From positions 11,098,001-11,162,000 of the forward strand of contig OY540815.1 of assembly GCA_961205875.1 (NCBI GenBank): 64,000 nucleotides of DNA. The letters run 5' to 3'. Every line of letters starts with the position of its first letter. Position 1 is the first letter of the stretch. Position numbers and translations under genes: made by a program. The notes under the pieces were generated by a model. The model ran no database searches and was not told the origin of the DNA. It was given only the letters and a program-made list of their open reading frames with translations. Source of the DNA: Sialis fuliginosa (taxonomy: Eukaryota; Arthropoda; Insecta; Megaloptera; Sialidae). This document shows positions 25,276 through 39,125 of the stretch, in pieces.

Positions 25276-26898
25276 TGCATACCTATTTACCAATATCAAG
25301 AGTTTAAATATCTGAGATTTTAACAGATGACTTCTCGATGTTTTTTAGATACAAAACAAATGTTCATTATTTTTAAACTTCTTGTACGTAAATTGGTCGT
25401 TTATAAATATTGAAATGTGTATAAGCAAATAAAATAAAATATGTTATATTTAATTATTTGTATTTGATTAAAATTTTTAGTTGTACAGAGGGAATTTAAA
25501 TTGTTTACCTATATTTTGTTTTGATGATTCTTTCCCAAAAATTCAATCAATTTTAAAGTGAAATGAATTATAGACAAAGAAGAGGGCTGCAAAGACTGTA
25601 GATATAATATTATTTCACATTGAATATTTGAAAAAGCATATGATAACATGATATTTTCTCTCTTTGCGATGAAAAATTACTATTTTCCATTTTCAAGCTA
25701 AAAGCAGTTCTAATGCTTGCGCGCCTTTTTAATGAATTAAAACGATAATTTATAAAACAACATTTTAGTGTTCTAGGCTCGAGTGACAGTACTTTATTTA
25801 ATTAGCTGTCTTCATTCATCAAACATTTCTTTGATTATGTACCTTTTGACTAAACTGTTCTTGTGTTATTACATTTGTTGTTTTTGTAGTGACAGTTATT
25901 TTCATTTGTTTTTTTATTGATAAGTTATAAATTTAAGAGTACAGCAGTGGGAAACGTTTTAAATAAAATTTGAAGGATTAATGGTCTTCAACAATTAATC
26001 TCATTGACTTAAAATTTAATTCTAGGTAACGTAAAGGCAATTTTTTACAGCGGAATAATATGATATTTTGGTTCGATTTTACTAGTCTAATATTTATTTT
26101 GTTTTTAACCACTTAACCCAGGTACGTAATATTACGTAAAACACATCCGGAATATTACGTGCGTGTTTTTTTTTTTGGTGATTTTTAAAAGTTTTTGTTT
26201 TATGACTAAAGTAACGATGGCCGTAATATTATTATTGATCTGGATTTTTTTTAGTATTTGTTTTTCAAAGTATACTTTTGAAAATTTATATATTTTGTAT
26301 ATTTTTGTCATGTAATAATGACTGTCTTCAATAAACTTTTTATTAAAAAAAAAATTGATTATTTTATACCAGTTTTTTGCCTTCTAATTATGATCTTAAG
26401 GGGTTCAAGGAAATTGTATTCATTAAGATAATTAGTTGAACTGTTTTTGTTCACACAAAGTTAATAAACATTGCCTTATGCAGGTGTATTATATTCCACG
26501 TTAAAGATATCAACTTTAAACTCATTATTTTTTTGTTGTTTTTTTTATGTTATTCAATTTCAAATACGGGGAAGATATCAATAAAAACCATTCGATAAAA
26601 TATTAGATTTTCCAAACGATTATAGAAAAGAAAATATCTCTTAGAGAAAATTGCATTTACATGTATAGGTATATATTTTATTTTAAGTTTAAACAAAGTG
26701 ATTTTTGAAGAAGATCGTGAGAAGCAAAACGAAGTATAATAACGAAAACTTAAATAAAAAATGACATTGTCAGCAAAACGCTCAGAATAAATATACAACA
26801 TCGTATAAGTGATTAAAAAACAAAAAAAAGTACATCTGTACGAATTTTAGTATTTCACGTATTTGATCTTGTGATTGCATTGTTATTTGTGCAGATTA
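25276..26898. other. Gene-free AT-rich stretch
   Basis: No exon candidates. It contains a palindromic pair ACGTAATATTACGT (26124-26137) and AATATTACGTGCGTG (26151-26165), 13 bases apart. Confidence 0.45.
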
Positions 26899-27033
26899 AT
26901 GTCAACAGTGGCGGTGTTTGAGGAACGAAATGAAGTCGATTTGTCTTCAGCGCGAAATAACAAGGACACTACGCACACTTCACAATTTAGAAGTGGCTTC
27001 CGTAGGCAAGGCAAGCGTGAGCTATATATTTGA
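26899..27033 (+). CDS. Small ORF, 44 residues, unknown; possibly an exon or decayed fragment
   Basis: The ATG at 26899 opens MSTVAVFEERNEVDL..., charged and serine/threonine rich, ending RQGKRELYI-stop. An acceptor-like TTTGTGCAG sits just before it. Base composition is clearly less AT-rich than the surroundings, which is why it is listed. A second frame is also open here (26918-27109), so coding is not certain and the frame is ambiguous. No family recognised. Confidence 0.2.
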   Translation: MSTVAVFEERNEVDLSSARNNKDTTHTSQFRSGFRRQGKRELYI

Positions 27034-27504
27034 TGCGTTCAGGACCGTGTTGACAGGCGATGTCGAGGAAAATATTTTATTCTACCTGTTTAAAAAATAT
27101 TTTAAATGAATATTAAAAATTGTAAAGAATTTAACTTCGTATCATCTTTTTTAATAAAACAAAACTTTTATGTAATAATTACGTAAATATTAAGCATAAG
27201 GCAAATGTTAAAGTAAAAGTATTATGATTGTATAAATTTGGTTCTATTATATTTTGAACGAGATTATACGTCCTACAATTTTAAAGGTCATATTTCAAAC
27301 GTTTAATGCGACATTTTCGATAAAATTTAATAAAATGTTTGTAGGAACAGACTTTCCAATAATTCAATATAATATCGATCAATAATTCTTTTAAAATCAA
27401 ATATGTATTTTCTTTGAATTGTAGGTATATTTGATCTGCAAACTTCAAACATTAATTTATAAATAAACTAAAAATTGATTTGGTTCTTGTATAAAATAAT
27501 ACAT

Positions 27505-27705
27505 TTACATCATGGAGTTTTTCATTAAATAGTCGAGGGGGTTAGATAAAATCAGACTTAAGATGTGCTTATGATGGCGTGCTCTGTACCTCCTGACCCT
27601 TTCAGTTACTGGTATTGGTATATTTTCGAATAGCTGCTGAGACGCTCTGTCCAATGCTGTGCGTTTTTTATATTTAATACTGGCTTTTGCGCGTGTTTTA
27701 GCCAA
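27505..27705 (-). CDS. Small basic ORF, 66 residues, unknown, possibly transposon-derived
   Basis: MAKTRAKASIKYKK opens a basic N terminus, followed by ALDRASQQLFENIPIPV, an Arg/His-rich VRRYRARHHKHI, and LSNPLDYLMKN. The composition is more protein-like than other ORFs nearby and the codons are less AT-rich. It lies directly beside repeat copy C (27770 on), so it may be a coding remnant of a mobile element. No known domain is identified, and no promoter or splice context is evident. Confidence 0.3.
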   Translation of the reverse strand: MAKTRAKASIKYKKRTALDRASQQLFENIPIPVTERVRRYRARHHKHILSLILSNPLDYLMKNSMM

Positions 27706-27769
27706 CTTTATGATTTATTTATTTTATTATATGAAGTTTTTCACTCACTAAATCTGGTTACATGTTTTT

Positions 27770-28046
27770 ATTTGAACTTGTACCTCGTACATTTAATCAA
27801 GATCTATAACTTGATTGTAAATTTACACTAGCGCGCAAAATTGCTCGTACCGCATTTCTGTGGGGTGGTTTAGTATTTAATGGATATAGACCAATACGCT
27901 GGTTAGAATGATATCAAAATCATCCCAGTCGAACTTTTAGTTTTTGAGTTATTCAATGGTTTTAGATTACCGTAAAAGTGTTACATCAAGTTTCTGAAAT
28001 ACCCCCCTTCCCAATATTCGGTTGGCGTGAAACACTCAACGTCAAA
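27770..28046 (+). repeat. Three-copy repeat family, copy C (partial, with insertion)
   Basis: ACTTGTACCTCGTACATTTAA, AGATCTATAACTTGA, CTAGCGCGCAAAATTG, TTACATCAAGTTTCTGAAAT and AACGTCAAAAG follow the same order as copies A and B, but about 110 extra bases (GTACCGCATTTCTGTGG...) separate the middle blocks, and the upstream half is missing. Confidence 0.75.
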
Positions 28047-28365
28047 AGTGTAATTATAATTTCGTTTCTTTACAAACGGGAAGCTGAAAAATAAAAGATC
28101 AAATAAATGTTCGGAATGAAACAAAAATATCCACAAATGAAAAAAAATCAATTAGCTCTTACAGAAGTACAAACGACATATTTTGAGATAAATCGATAGT
28201 CATCAGTGCCACAAATACAAGAGGAGTTGAAACATGAATTCTAAAGAGGCACACAATGTCACTAGTAGTTGAATGTATAATTCCGTCTTCAACCGCAATA
28301 TGTCTGGCTAGTGACACGCTCTGGTCTACACAGGTGTATGGGTGTATGTTGTGTGTATACGTTTG

Positions 28366-28393
28366 TATGTGTGTGTGTGTGTGTGTGTGTGTT
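28366..28393. repeat. TG microsatellite
   Basis: Pure (TG)n of about 14 units. It drives the two overlapping spurious ORFs around 28256-28577. Confidence 0.9.
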
Positions 28394-28907
28394 TGGTCTC
28401 TTCTGGGCGTTCATTATTTTCTCAACAGGCTCGGGCGTTGTTGCTATGTGTGGCAACCCATTCTATTGTAGCGCACCATACGCCTTCTGCATAAATTGTT
28501 TCAAGGAATTCCTACTCGCACAATATGAGAACGTATTTGTTACAGCAGCTGCCTTTATGTTACTGTGGACGCATTGAGAATATTAAAATCAAATACAAAA
28601 CTCACAGAAAGTGTATACCTTTGAATCGATCATAGGGTGATTGATAGTAGTGAATCTAGGTGGATTTAGGAACAGCATGTGTCATTCGGACTTATTTTAT
28701 TTGGCAAAAAGTAATTGTTACGAGTTGGTTTGGGGGCAAACCAAATATTCAATGTTGAAAAACTTACTAAACAATGCATTATAAATATTGCATATATTAA
28801 TTTTGCATATATTAGAAGTGTGATGGAGACTATTATTATATCTGAAGATTTTCTTTCCAATTATCCTTTTTTTTGTATTTTGAATGCAGAAATATATGTA
28901 GTTACAG

Positions 28908-29639
28908 CAGGGCCGTAACTAGAGGTTCTGGGACCCCAGTGCAGAAAATGATCGACGGGCCCCTTATTAATTTTTTTAAAAACAATTTTGATGTATGTGA
29001 CTATTTTCGAAAAAAAAATTCGATAAAAATGTGAATGCTTTCAAATTTTAATTATTAAATTTTTTTATAAATAATAAAAATTATACCAGTAAATACATTT
29101 TTTGAAAAAAAAAAACAATCAATTATTTCATCAAGCTGCATAAAACTTGATTTATCTATCTATTTATCTTATCTATCTATTGGCCGGATTGCAAAAATAA
29201 ATAATGTTATGAATTTTCCTATAAATATTTAAAAATCTTATAATTTTATTAAATAACCTAAAACTTTTTTTACAACGACCAATTAATAGTAAATCGATTT
29301 TAATAAAATTTTGGGAAAAGAGATTCCTTATAATTATAAATATGTAAGTGTGACAAGTTCCAAATAAAAACGGCTAAAAAAAAATACATTTAAACATAAA
29401 AATTGACTCGTTGTTATCTTGTGGAAAACAAATGGTAGAGGGGCATTATTTTTTTGAAGATTTTTTATGTACTATGCGATAAAAATGATAAAAATACTTT
29501 TTGGGATTTTTGTTTTTAAAATATTTTCTCCGTGTTGAGTCAAAATGAGTTAAATTCTAAGCTTTATTTAATCCGATTTCATAAAAAATACCTTCCTTGT
29601 TCGGGGGCCTCGGCTGCTCTGGTGGTAGTTACGGCCCTG
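28908..29639. mobile_element. Non-autonomous hAT-type element, CAGGGCCGTAACT ends
   Basis: The inverted ends CAGGGCCGTAACT and AGTTACGGCCCTG are perfect over 13 bp. The flanking 8-mers AGTTACAG (28900-28907) and AGTTACAT (29640-29647) match at 7 of 8 bases, consistent with an 8-bp hAT target duplication. 732 bp, AT-rich inside with GGGCCCC near both ends. No transposase ORF. Confidence 0.85.
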
Positions 29640-32600
29640 AGTTACATTTGATTTACGAAAGCCTATCAAATTATTGTATTTTCGCTTCATTGATATTATG
29701 AATTGAAAAAGCTATAATTTATATATTTGGTATTGTATATTTGTATGTCACGTCAGTTGGGAAGCTCTGTTCAATTGTATTAAGACAAAATGTTTTTTGA
29801 ATGGCCATAAGATAAAAATAATACAATCTATTTATATACACTCAAAAAAAAAAAAAAACATTTGAATGATGAAATTGTATAAAAGAAACCCTTTATTGCG
29901 CACTAAAAAACGAAGACGAAAAAAATCAGATGTAATGTATTCAAAATGAACAAAGAATATGTATTTAAATATTATATTAATTTCAAACAAAAATGTATTG
30001 AATATTGTATGACGTAAGAGAGATTATTTGACGAGAAATTTCATTCACTGATTAATTCGGGGGCCAGCTATTCCCAATCCAGAAAGTTTCTATTTGATTT
30101 GAACATTATCAATGGGTCTATAATTACATCATTCATGATTTACGATGCAGTCACAGATTGTGTTCTCTCATCTCTCTCAAATTACATACGTATATGCAAC
30201 ACACATACTATTCCATTCAATTTACCTCTCTTTATTCGCTAACACATGTTAACGCGGATTAATATTGACTCAATGATTTATTAGAATAATTAATTATTAA
30301 TAGTCCTATATTTTATACGATTTACGAGCTGTATCTATTTTTATGAATGGGTAGTAAAAATATAAAATATAAGAAACTTGACAGAGCGTAAAATGAGAGA
30401 AAATGATTTAAATTAAATCAAATGCTAAATTAGAAAATCATTTTTGGTTTATCAACTCATTTACTTGCATCGTTAATGTCCGATTAACTAACTCTTTCTC
30501 ATCAAATAAGAGGTGACGCTAAACCTGTCAGACCCGTATATATTCTCAAAAGGTAAATGAAAATTTAGAGGGTAGTTAAAAGAAATCAGTTAATAGTGTT
30601 ACAAAAAATCATACGAAAACAAATAAAAATAAAAACGCTTTTTAAAATATTAGTATAATTGTGAAGTAAATACAGGAAACTTTAATCTAGCTTTGATTAC
30701 ATATTACATATTATATATAAATAAACGTTCCAAAGAACGTTAGAAAATTTCCTTTACATATTGTAATGTGATATAAAATATATAGTAGGGTATTTAAAAA
30801 AAATTCTCGGTTCCATTAGCCTATATTTTAGTTTTGGATCAAAAGTTGAAATTTCAGACTCGTAGATCAAATCTGTGAACGGCGCAAACCGAGTCTTTTT
30901 CCCATTTGATTAACATGGGACAAGTTACTTTTTTACTTACGCGTGAATAGTTTTTTTTTAAATTTCTCAGAGCAGCAATTTGTAGAGAATTAAGTGCTCA
31001 ATTCATAAATTCATTTATCATAACAATTGGATTTTACTTTTTGTGATAGTGTTTGAACGAACATATTTTTCAAAATACTGGATCCATGAATTGAGTACGG
31101 GATCTTTTTTGTAGGAAATTAGTGTTTATTTAATAACAAAAGAACCCATTGTGGTATAGTTCTGAAATTTGATAAACGGTTAATTATTAATAAGAGTTAT
31201 CGATTAAATATTAAACAATAATAATTTAGACTAAAGTTGGTGGGCCCGCCAATTTTTATCAAGTATTTTTTTGTCTTTAATTTTTTCCTGAGTTGGGTTT
31301 TTTTTTATTTATTAAATAAACACAAGTTTTGGGTAAATTTTTTAGAAGAATTTCCGAAAACTGGTTCACATTAAGTTATTTTATTAAAATTGCATACTCG
31401 ATCTACAGTTATTTTTTTTTACACTAGTTGTAAATCACCCTGTATAGGTATGCTACACTAGATGACATCAATGGTGACGTCAATTCTGACAGATTTTGTC
31501 AAAAATATTATCATAAGTACCTATTAAAAGAAACAAAAAAAATAACAATGCAATAAAACCACACAAATAAAAATTCACTGAGAAGAACATGTATCTAGCA
31601 CCTTACACTAATACAGCATTAAAAAAAATATGTTAGGCTTGGGCTGCAGGGTTAAAGTATTCGTGTAAAGAAGTAGGCACACAGTTAATTTTACCGATAA
31701 ATTGTATAAAATATTTTAAATTGATGTTTGGAAAGAAAAATCTTTATAATGTCTATCGTGTCAATTTGTGTTAAAATATGAAAAAAGTTCATTAACTGTG
31801 TTGCATTTACAAATTATGAAAGTTTCAAAAACATTATCCTCTCTGTATACTTGATTACTAATTCAATGAATAAATTTTTCACAACTTTGAATAGTTGATT
31901 GTTAATATTAAATTTCCCGTCTACAATACACGGTACAAAAAACCTAATTGATATTATCCGATACTTAACAAAACCCCTTTTTCTAAAAGTTTCTTCAGTT
32001 GTGTAATTAAAGTTACTCCGGCACTTTTAATCAATATCCTATTGTAAAAGTTTGTATGCGCATTGGAAATAGAACAAAAAGAAAACGCTGAGATATAAAT
32101 CAAGTGCATAAAAACTGAAGCTAACAGGTACCATAAATTGCCTTTGCGTCTGCTGCCACCTTCGCTATTTATTTTCAGTTTAGAATTTTAATTATACGGC
32201 CAATAATTAAATGCCGTAACCAGATGGCTAAATTCTTGTTAGCTGTAACGTTTTTGAAATTAATATTTTCTGTTGAAATCGCCAGTTTTTTTCAGATGTA
32301 CCTATATTATATTAAATACAATTATGTTTATCCTCTAATTATCAAATATTAATATGAAAGATTAACATTCTTTCAAATTGAAATTACGAAAGGTAATTAA
32401 CTAATTAATTAAACAACTGTTAACTCAATTTACGTTCCATAGATATGGAATAAATTAATAATATAAGTGGATTATAATATATTTTTATGACTGATGTGAA
32501 ATCCCTTGGAATATATAACATTTGTTTACTTTTTAAGGAGTGTTTAGCGATTAAGCTTGACAAATTCATTATAAACCTACTAGAATTTCTCCGATACTTT

Positions 32601-35600
32601 GTCCACGTGTGTAATTGAATACATGACCACTTCGTAGGCACCACATTTTTTCTTAATACATACTTTACCTAATTAATCAATATGAATTTTTGGCTTAGAG
32701 ACATCGATATCATAACTTTTATTTTTATACATTTTTATTAAAAAATATCAACTGCATTTTTTAATAGATGTCCGACCTAATTTTCAATACAAATTGGTTT
32801 ATTACATCAACATACCAACTATTGTACATTAAATATCATAATATATATCAATAATATATATTTTTATTGAAAACACATTTGTACATATAAATTGTCATTT
32901 TAATTAATTATAAATTTTAGAGCCTTGTATAATATTTTTTATGGTATACTCAAAAGATCATAAACCCTGAAACCTGCGGTTCTCAAATATTAATATGTAA
33001 ATATCAACATCATGTTTTTAATAATCAATTTTTTAACATCGTGAAAAATAACAGAAAAACCCATCTCCAATATTCCTTAAGGAATACTCGTCAAATAATG
33101 ATTGTAGGAAAATGAATTAGTAATAACATTAAGTCGACTCTGTGTACATACATACATTGACGTAAATCTCAATAATGAAGATAACTCGCGTGTTGTTATG
33201 TCAAGAAATCTTCTGGTAAGAAGATGGTTACAGTAAGTACTTAGGGGAAGTTGAGGAGGGCTTATACATTTTTAATAAAATATAAATATTCTGTATAAAA
33301 ATATTAAAAAATCCAAACAAAAAGTGATTTTCACTGGAAGTTTGATCCTTTGTACATAATATTACATTATTTAAGAGAAATTGTTATATCTAACAATAAG
33401 TATGAATTTCATGTTTAAAAAATTAAATTGAAAACTGTATTAAACCATTCCGAGCCTGGGGACGCTTGATACATGTCTCGGTGAGGAATAATACACATAA
33501 TATATGAAGCACAGTAACGTAATATTATTCATACATATTAAAGATAGTTTTAATAAAGCTCAGAATGAAAAATATTAAACCTCTTAGAAAAATATCATAC
33601 AATAAATTAAACCTGAAAATAAAAACAAATAATAAATGTAGATTATGATTGAATAGCAAATATAATAATAATTTTATTAAACTAGCCACTAACCAAATCA
33701 TTTTGGACGATAATAAAAGATGTTGGTCGGTCATCAGATCGATACAAACGAGAAGATTGGATGGTTTCATCAGTATTATACATTATCAAACCTCCTTATT
33801 ATTATTGTGTAAACGCTCCTCGGATGAAAATTTTATAAAAATCTATGTTCTGAAAAGATTATAGAAAAACGAAATCAACATTACAAACAAATAAATTTAA
33901 CTATTATACGTATAAAATATCACTAATCCATTCAAAGTAACACAATTTGTTATTGTTTTTTAAATATATTTGACAGCAGACTAAAATTACTCTCACATTG
34001 AAAATGAAAATTGATGAAAATGACCATCAAGATGACGATTTAAACTGTTGATATGTTATGACGGGTGATCAGCACAATTTTCGTAGTCACGTTAGTACAC
34101 TTATTAATTCATCTGTATGAACGTTCCCAGTGTATGAATCCTTCCCATCTTCCCTATGTATCTTTGAGTATACTTATACCACCTAAATAATAAAATGGTT
34201 AGAATTGGTTACAGAATACATTATTTTTATATTTTTATTATTTTAATTTACTAAATTTTATCTTGATAAAGATGTAATGTAATGAAACAAAAGGAAAGAT
34301 AAACATTTTAATCATTGCAAATTGCAAAAAAGTAATATCTTTGTAATATACTATACATCAATGCAACTAATAATAAATGGCGGTGTATTCACTAGAAATA
34401 CAGGAACTACGCCACTAAATATGATATTTGGAATAAGATTTTTTTATTATACTGCGAATTAAAATTATTAAAATAGGTTTTTATTCTGATAAAAGATGAA
34501 GTGAATTCAAAAAGACTTATGTTGATTTGTTACATTTTGCGATCCGTAGCGTGTTTTACCGAAAACTACCAAAAATACTTTTATAACAGGAAATTAAAAA
34601 CCTAATCGGTATGAAACTGTTAATATATGTTACCTGTAATGTAATGTAAACTTTTAAATGTGTTGCTGAAGAAATTAAAAATGAATCCTAATTTTAACAA
34701 CATATAAAAAATGACTGAGAAAATACTACCGAATAAAACCTGATTGGGGTGTGAAATATATTATTAGTATCACACATCTACCGCGATAAGTGAATTTTAT
34801 TTGATGATAATGAAAAAATCACGTTGTTGAGATTTATTTCAAAGATAAGGTTTTAAGTAGGTACATATATACGATAACTATTACTCTATAAGATATTAAA
34901 ATGTAATATATCTATTTATATAGAAGTTAGATATAATTATATAGAAACAAAAAGAAATTATAAATATAAATTATAACTTAAATATCACGTTATTGTGTGC
35001 GCATTTGAGAATAGCTACTAGGTAATATTAAATTACGTAAGAACAGAAAACTTTTCTCTATATTTTAAGAATACGGCAAATTAAAGTTTTGACGTAATAT
35101 TCGAAACATTGTTTTAGTTCTTAGAAAATTCTTTTAATTTCGTTCGGTAAGTTTTACTCACGACCTACGAAAAGTTTTCGTTGCGTTTAGACCTAAAACA
35201 CCACAAATTATATTAAACGAGCTAAAGGAGTAGGGGAGATGGAAAAGAACTGATGATAAATTTCCCTTTTTCCTCTAATTGGTTTAAGAGTTCGCGAGGC
35301 GGAAACAGTAACGAATTTTTTGTCGCCCGTTTTGGATTCCTACCAGATTTTTCCTCTCTCTTACTTACAATGAGCAAAAAATGCACCTGTTGAAAATACT
35401 GTCATTAATGAAAGCGAGGTGAGATATAACAACTTTAAAAATTAACACCTTTTTATAATCTATATATTCATTTAAAAAAAAACAAATATTTTTATAAAAG
35501 CTTTCGTGAGAATTTTTAAATGATTTCTGGGTTCTCGGCATAAGTAACGTAGTTTATTTATCCACTGTGATATGTAGCGAAACTTTTCATCCAAAATAAC

Positions 35601-38600
35601 AATACATTTTTCATTCATCATAAATAATAAAGAAAGTATCCATTTTTTAAACCAAATTTTAGAGAGCACTGGAATAGGAACCCATTGGACGTATTTTTTT
35701 TCTTATAATGGTTCAGTGATTTTATTGGTATCGTCACGGATTATAAAGTAGAAAAGTAGGTTCAGATAAGAGAATGGAAGTTATTTTCACAGAAAAATAT
35801 ACTCGTTTTACCATTAGCTCGAAAATATCTCATTATAAATAAAAGTAAAAACATGAGGTAATATAAAATACAGCTAATTGTAAGATTAGATATTATACCT
35901 ACAGAAAAATGAAATAATTCTGCTCTGGTGACGGTTTTTGATAGTGAAGTTGATATTACTATACTTATATATTAAATGTTATAAATAGTAAGTTAATAGT
36001 GTGTATTAAATATTTCAAACTGAATAATGCTCTCGATTAAATATTTTTTTTAAATTTATTATTTCAGCAGTAAACCGTTTATGTATAATTAATAATACAT
36101 AAAAAAGTCTTGTGGTAGCCACATCAGTTTATTCTAACGAGGGATTCAATTTAACTAAATCAAACATGTATTTTAATTAAACTGGTATATAGATACTTTG
36201 AAATGACCTAATTACTAATTAATTAATTAAAATTTTGTCAAATTTTCAGAATTGAATTATACGCCTACAACAAAATTTCCCACTTTGCGTTTAAACCATT
36301 GAAATTATAAATCGATTTCAACATACATAACATACCAATGTTTAATAATGCAGCTAATATGGGATTCTACAACATTACATTCCCCTGCCCTCTCTTTTCA
36401 CCGCCGTATATTGAAATGAGAATTGGTATATGTGTGTAACATTACCACATATGTACGAGAGTGGACTTGAAACAGATATTGTATGTCGGGAGTTAATTCT
36501 TACAATTATAGCGACCAGAACTGGATGGTGTATTAATCTGTATCTATGCTGTAGTTTTCCAATGGATGCAGTAATTTTAATTGAACGTTATTGTTTGTAT
36601 TATTGCAGAAGTGTTGTTCAAACACATAATACATTGTTTTCAAACTAATCGCAAGATATATTCTCGATAATTTTTGTAAGGGTTTGTTTAGGTTTTCAGA
36701 GGTCGATTTATTTTTTTATTTGTTGTTTTATCTTGTGTAATCAGTTATTTAAAAACCAGTTTCTTAGGTAAAAAATAGGCATTGATATTAATTACACAGT
36801 TACACAAAAAAAGTCTGGTACTTTTGACGAGACTCATTCCTATGTATTTTGAGTTACTGAATCTGAATCTTTTTTTTCGAGTGGCTGTGTTATCTAAAAA
36901 AAATTCGATGATCTCAAAAATAAATGAACCGATTTTGATGAAACATTCACTGTAGTATTTATTTGGATCCTGAAAGTGACACATGATATTTACAATCTCA
37001 GCCAGGGGTTGATCAGTGAACAAAAATGTCTCACAAATACAAACTTTCAGAGATATAACAAAATTATTTATGGAATTAAAGTAGGGTTAAATTAGTTCTA
37101 CACCAAAGTCTGCGATGTTGTCTTTAATAGTTTACTTGCTCTATATTGTGTGTACAGAATACTGATGGATAATAGCTACAATATCCACGTATACAGTTAG
37201 AGAAAAATTTTGTTCAGATCACATGTGATGAAATATGCTGACAAAAAAAACAACTTTAGTACAACAGGAATCTAATTAAAAAGGTTCTAGTTATAAGTCC
37301 ATTGTTCTTAAAAGTATAGTTGCATTCAGAATAAAACGATAGAAATCTTATGCTAAAGATTTAGAATCAATAATTTTTATATTCATTAATTTTAAATTAT
37401 ATTTATTAATTAATATAATAAAAAATATCAATTGTGTATAACAAAATATTGGCATAACAAAAAAATAGTATATTATCAAATAAAAAATAAAACTTTTCCA
37501 TTGTGACTAGCAATCATTTTGTTCAATATAAAAAGAAAACTTTTAGACACACGAGAACATTTTGGAAATCTTTTTTATGACACGTGCACATTTGTCAAAC
37601 TTCCTGTTTGATTTTTGTTCCAAAGAAAGAAGTATTTCCTTCGGTGGTGCATGCTTTCCATTCCTAAGAAATTCCTTATACTTGTAAACATTTCATCTTC
37701 CATTTACTTGTGATGAGGATAAGTACAGGATCGTATTTCATAATTTTTTTTGTATTGTTTTCATAATTTAATTCGCATTATTATTATTTTGTTATTGGAT
37801 ATGTATTTTCTGGTTGTATACTAGAAAATGTCTTCAATATAGTGTATATCGAGGTGAGACAGATCAATTTTCTTTGACAAAAAGTAATTAAAACAATTTT
37901 TATTATTAATTCTTAATCTATATACCTTAGTTTTTCTACAACGAAATAGTCAATAGATGGAAATTATCCGATTCGCCCCAAAACTGGGGACAAAACGAAT
38001 CACCATTTAATATTTCATAAAAACTGAAAAAATATCGTGATTTTTGCATGTATTGCTGTTTTACTAAACATTATCCAATATGTGCTGATTGTTTTTGACG
38101 CATGGGAAGAGAAAGAAGGCGACTCATACGGTAAGAAAGCGTATTTCAAAATAAGAACTCTTGAAATTTGAGTAAATATGATTCGATTCACCTTGGTCTA
38201 CCCAAAATACTTTTCTTTTCAAAATGACTTAATTTTATTTATGTTTTTGACAGTTTCTACTAAAACGTTATTTTATGGATAAATTGTGACGGTTATTGGA
38301 TTTTTACCAAGAAAATATTATACTATATAATAAAATTGTTTAATTTGATAAAATAAAATAATTTTAAAGAACTCGATATTTTTTATTTTCGTAAAACATT
38401 AAATAACTCTCTAAAATCTTATCAATTATTTACTTGTCCTTTTTCACTTAACTCTACTTCAAAAGGTTTAAAGAAAATAATGTAATGACAACTTAAAATA
38501 TATACGTTCTTAAAATTACAAAAATCTACTTAATGCCGTTCCAAAGGAAACTTTCCATCTCTTTTTAACAAATTCAATAAATGTATCCTCTCTCTTTTAC

Positions 38601-39019
38601 TCTCACAGGTAACTCGATCTTAGTGTAAGCGGAAATACCTACGTATATATTATTCTATCGAATTTCGGCAACGTACTGTGATCCAGATTTATAAAGTTTC
38701 GGCCAACAGAATACTATTAGTCTCAGCATTTTAACGTAGATATTAATATTGTTTAAATCAACAATTTATATTGATTTATTAATTCAGGCTCGTATTAAGA
38801 AAACTTTGTAATAAAAATGTGTCAAAATGAAAAAGATAATAAAAAAAAGTTGTGATGTTTAAAATTAAACCATCAAAACTGTCTGTAGTGATGGTACCTA
38901 CATTTGTAGAGAAATCGGTTTTATTAACTCATTTAGAAATATACGCGGTCGAATAGATTTGACCTTGTTCCACGTTTATTAAAAAAATGAATTAAAATTG
39001 TAAAGAATATTATACAAAT
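29640..39019. other. Long gene-free AT-rich stretch
   Basis: About 9 kb with no exon-like sequence that I can support on either strand. It holds a repeat copy (31467-31575) and scattered transposon crumbs such as AAATGAACCGATTTTGATGA near 36925. Around 30060-30170 there is slightly less AT-rich sequence (GGGGGCCAGCTATTCCCAAT) with no ORF. Such a length suggests a long intron or intergenic DNA. Confidence 0.5.
31467..31575 (+). repeat. Dispersed repeat, copy 2 of a pair
   Basis: Aligns by eye with 3927-4032; see that entry. Confidence 0.55.
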
Positions 39020-39125
39020 ACTAGAGGCTTTGCCTCTGAGCGCTTCGCTCTTCAACCCCAAATCACGCCATATTAACATACTCAAATTTACTCGGGTCTA
39101 AGCCTTCGGCTACGACCCTCGTATG
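39020..39125. repeat. Transposon-like fragment with GCTTTGCCTC / GCCTTCGGCTAC motifs
   Basis: AGGCTTTGCCTCTGAGCGCT, TCGCTCTTCAACCCC and AAGCCTTCGGCTACGACCCT are GC-rich motifs, resembling the 'CGGCTTCGCTCGCG' block of the repeats at 40230 and 41358. Short remnant. Confidence 0.5.

Noticed and set aside
28256-28577. Overlapping ORFs of 71 and 88 residues, one with a Cys-rich tail (CGNPFYCSAPYAFCINCF)
   Set aside because: Both run through a TG microsatellite. The Cys-rich part lacks a good acceptor/donor pair and no family is recognised. A small exon after TCTCAACAG (about 28428) cannot be excluded but is unsupported.
36745-37023. 92-residue minus-strand ORF
   Set aside because: Overlaps a decayed transposon fragment (AAATGAACCGATTTTGATGA). 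Composition follows the AT-rich background and no domain is seen.
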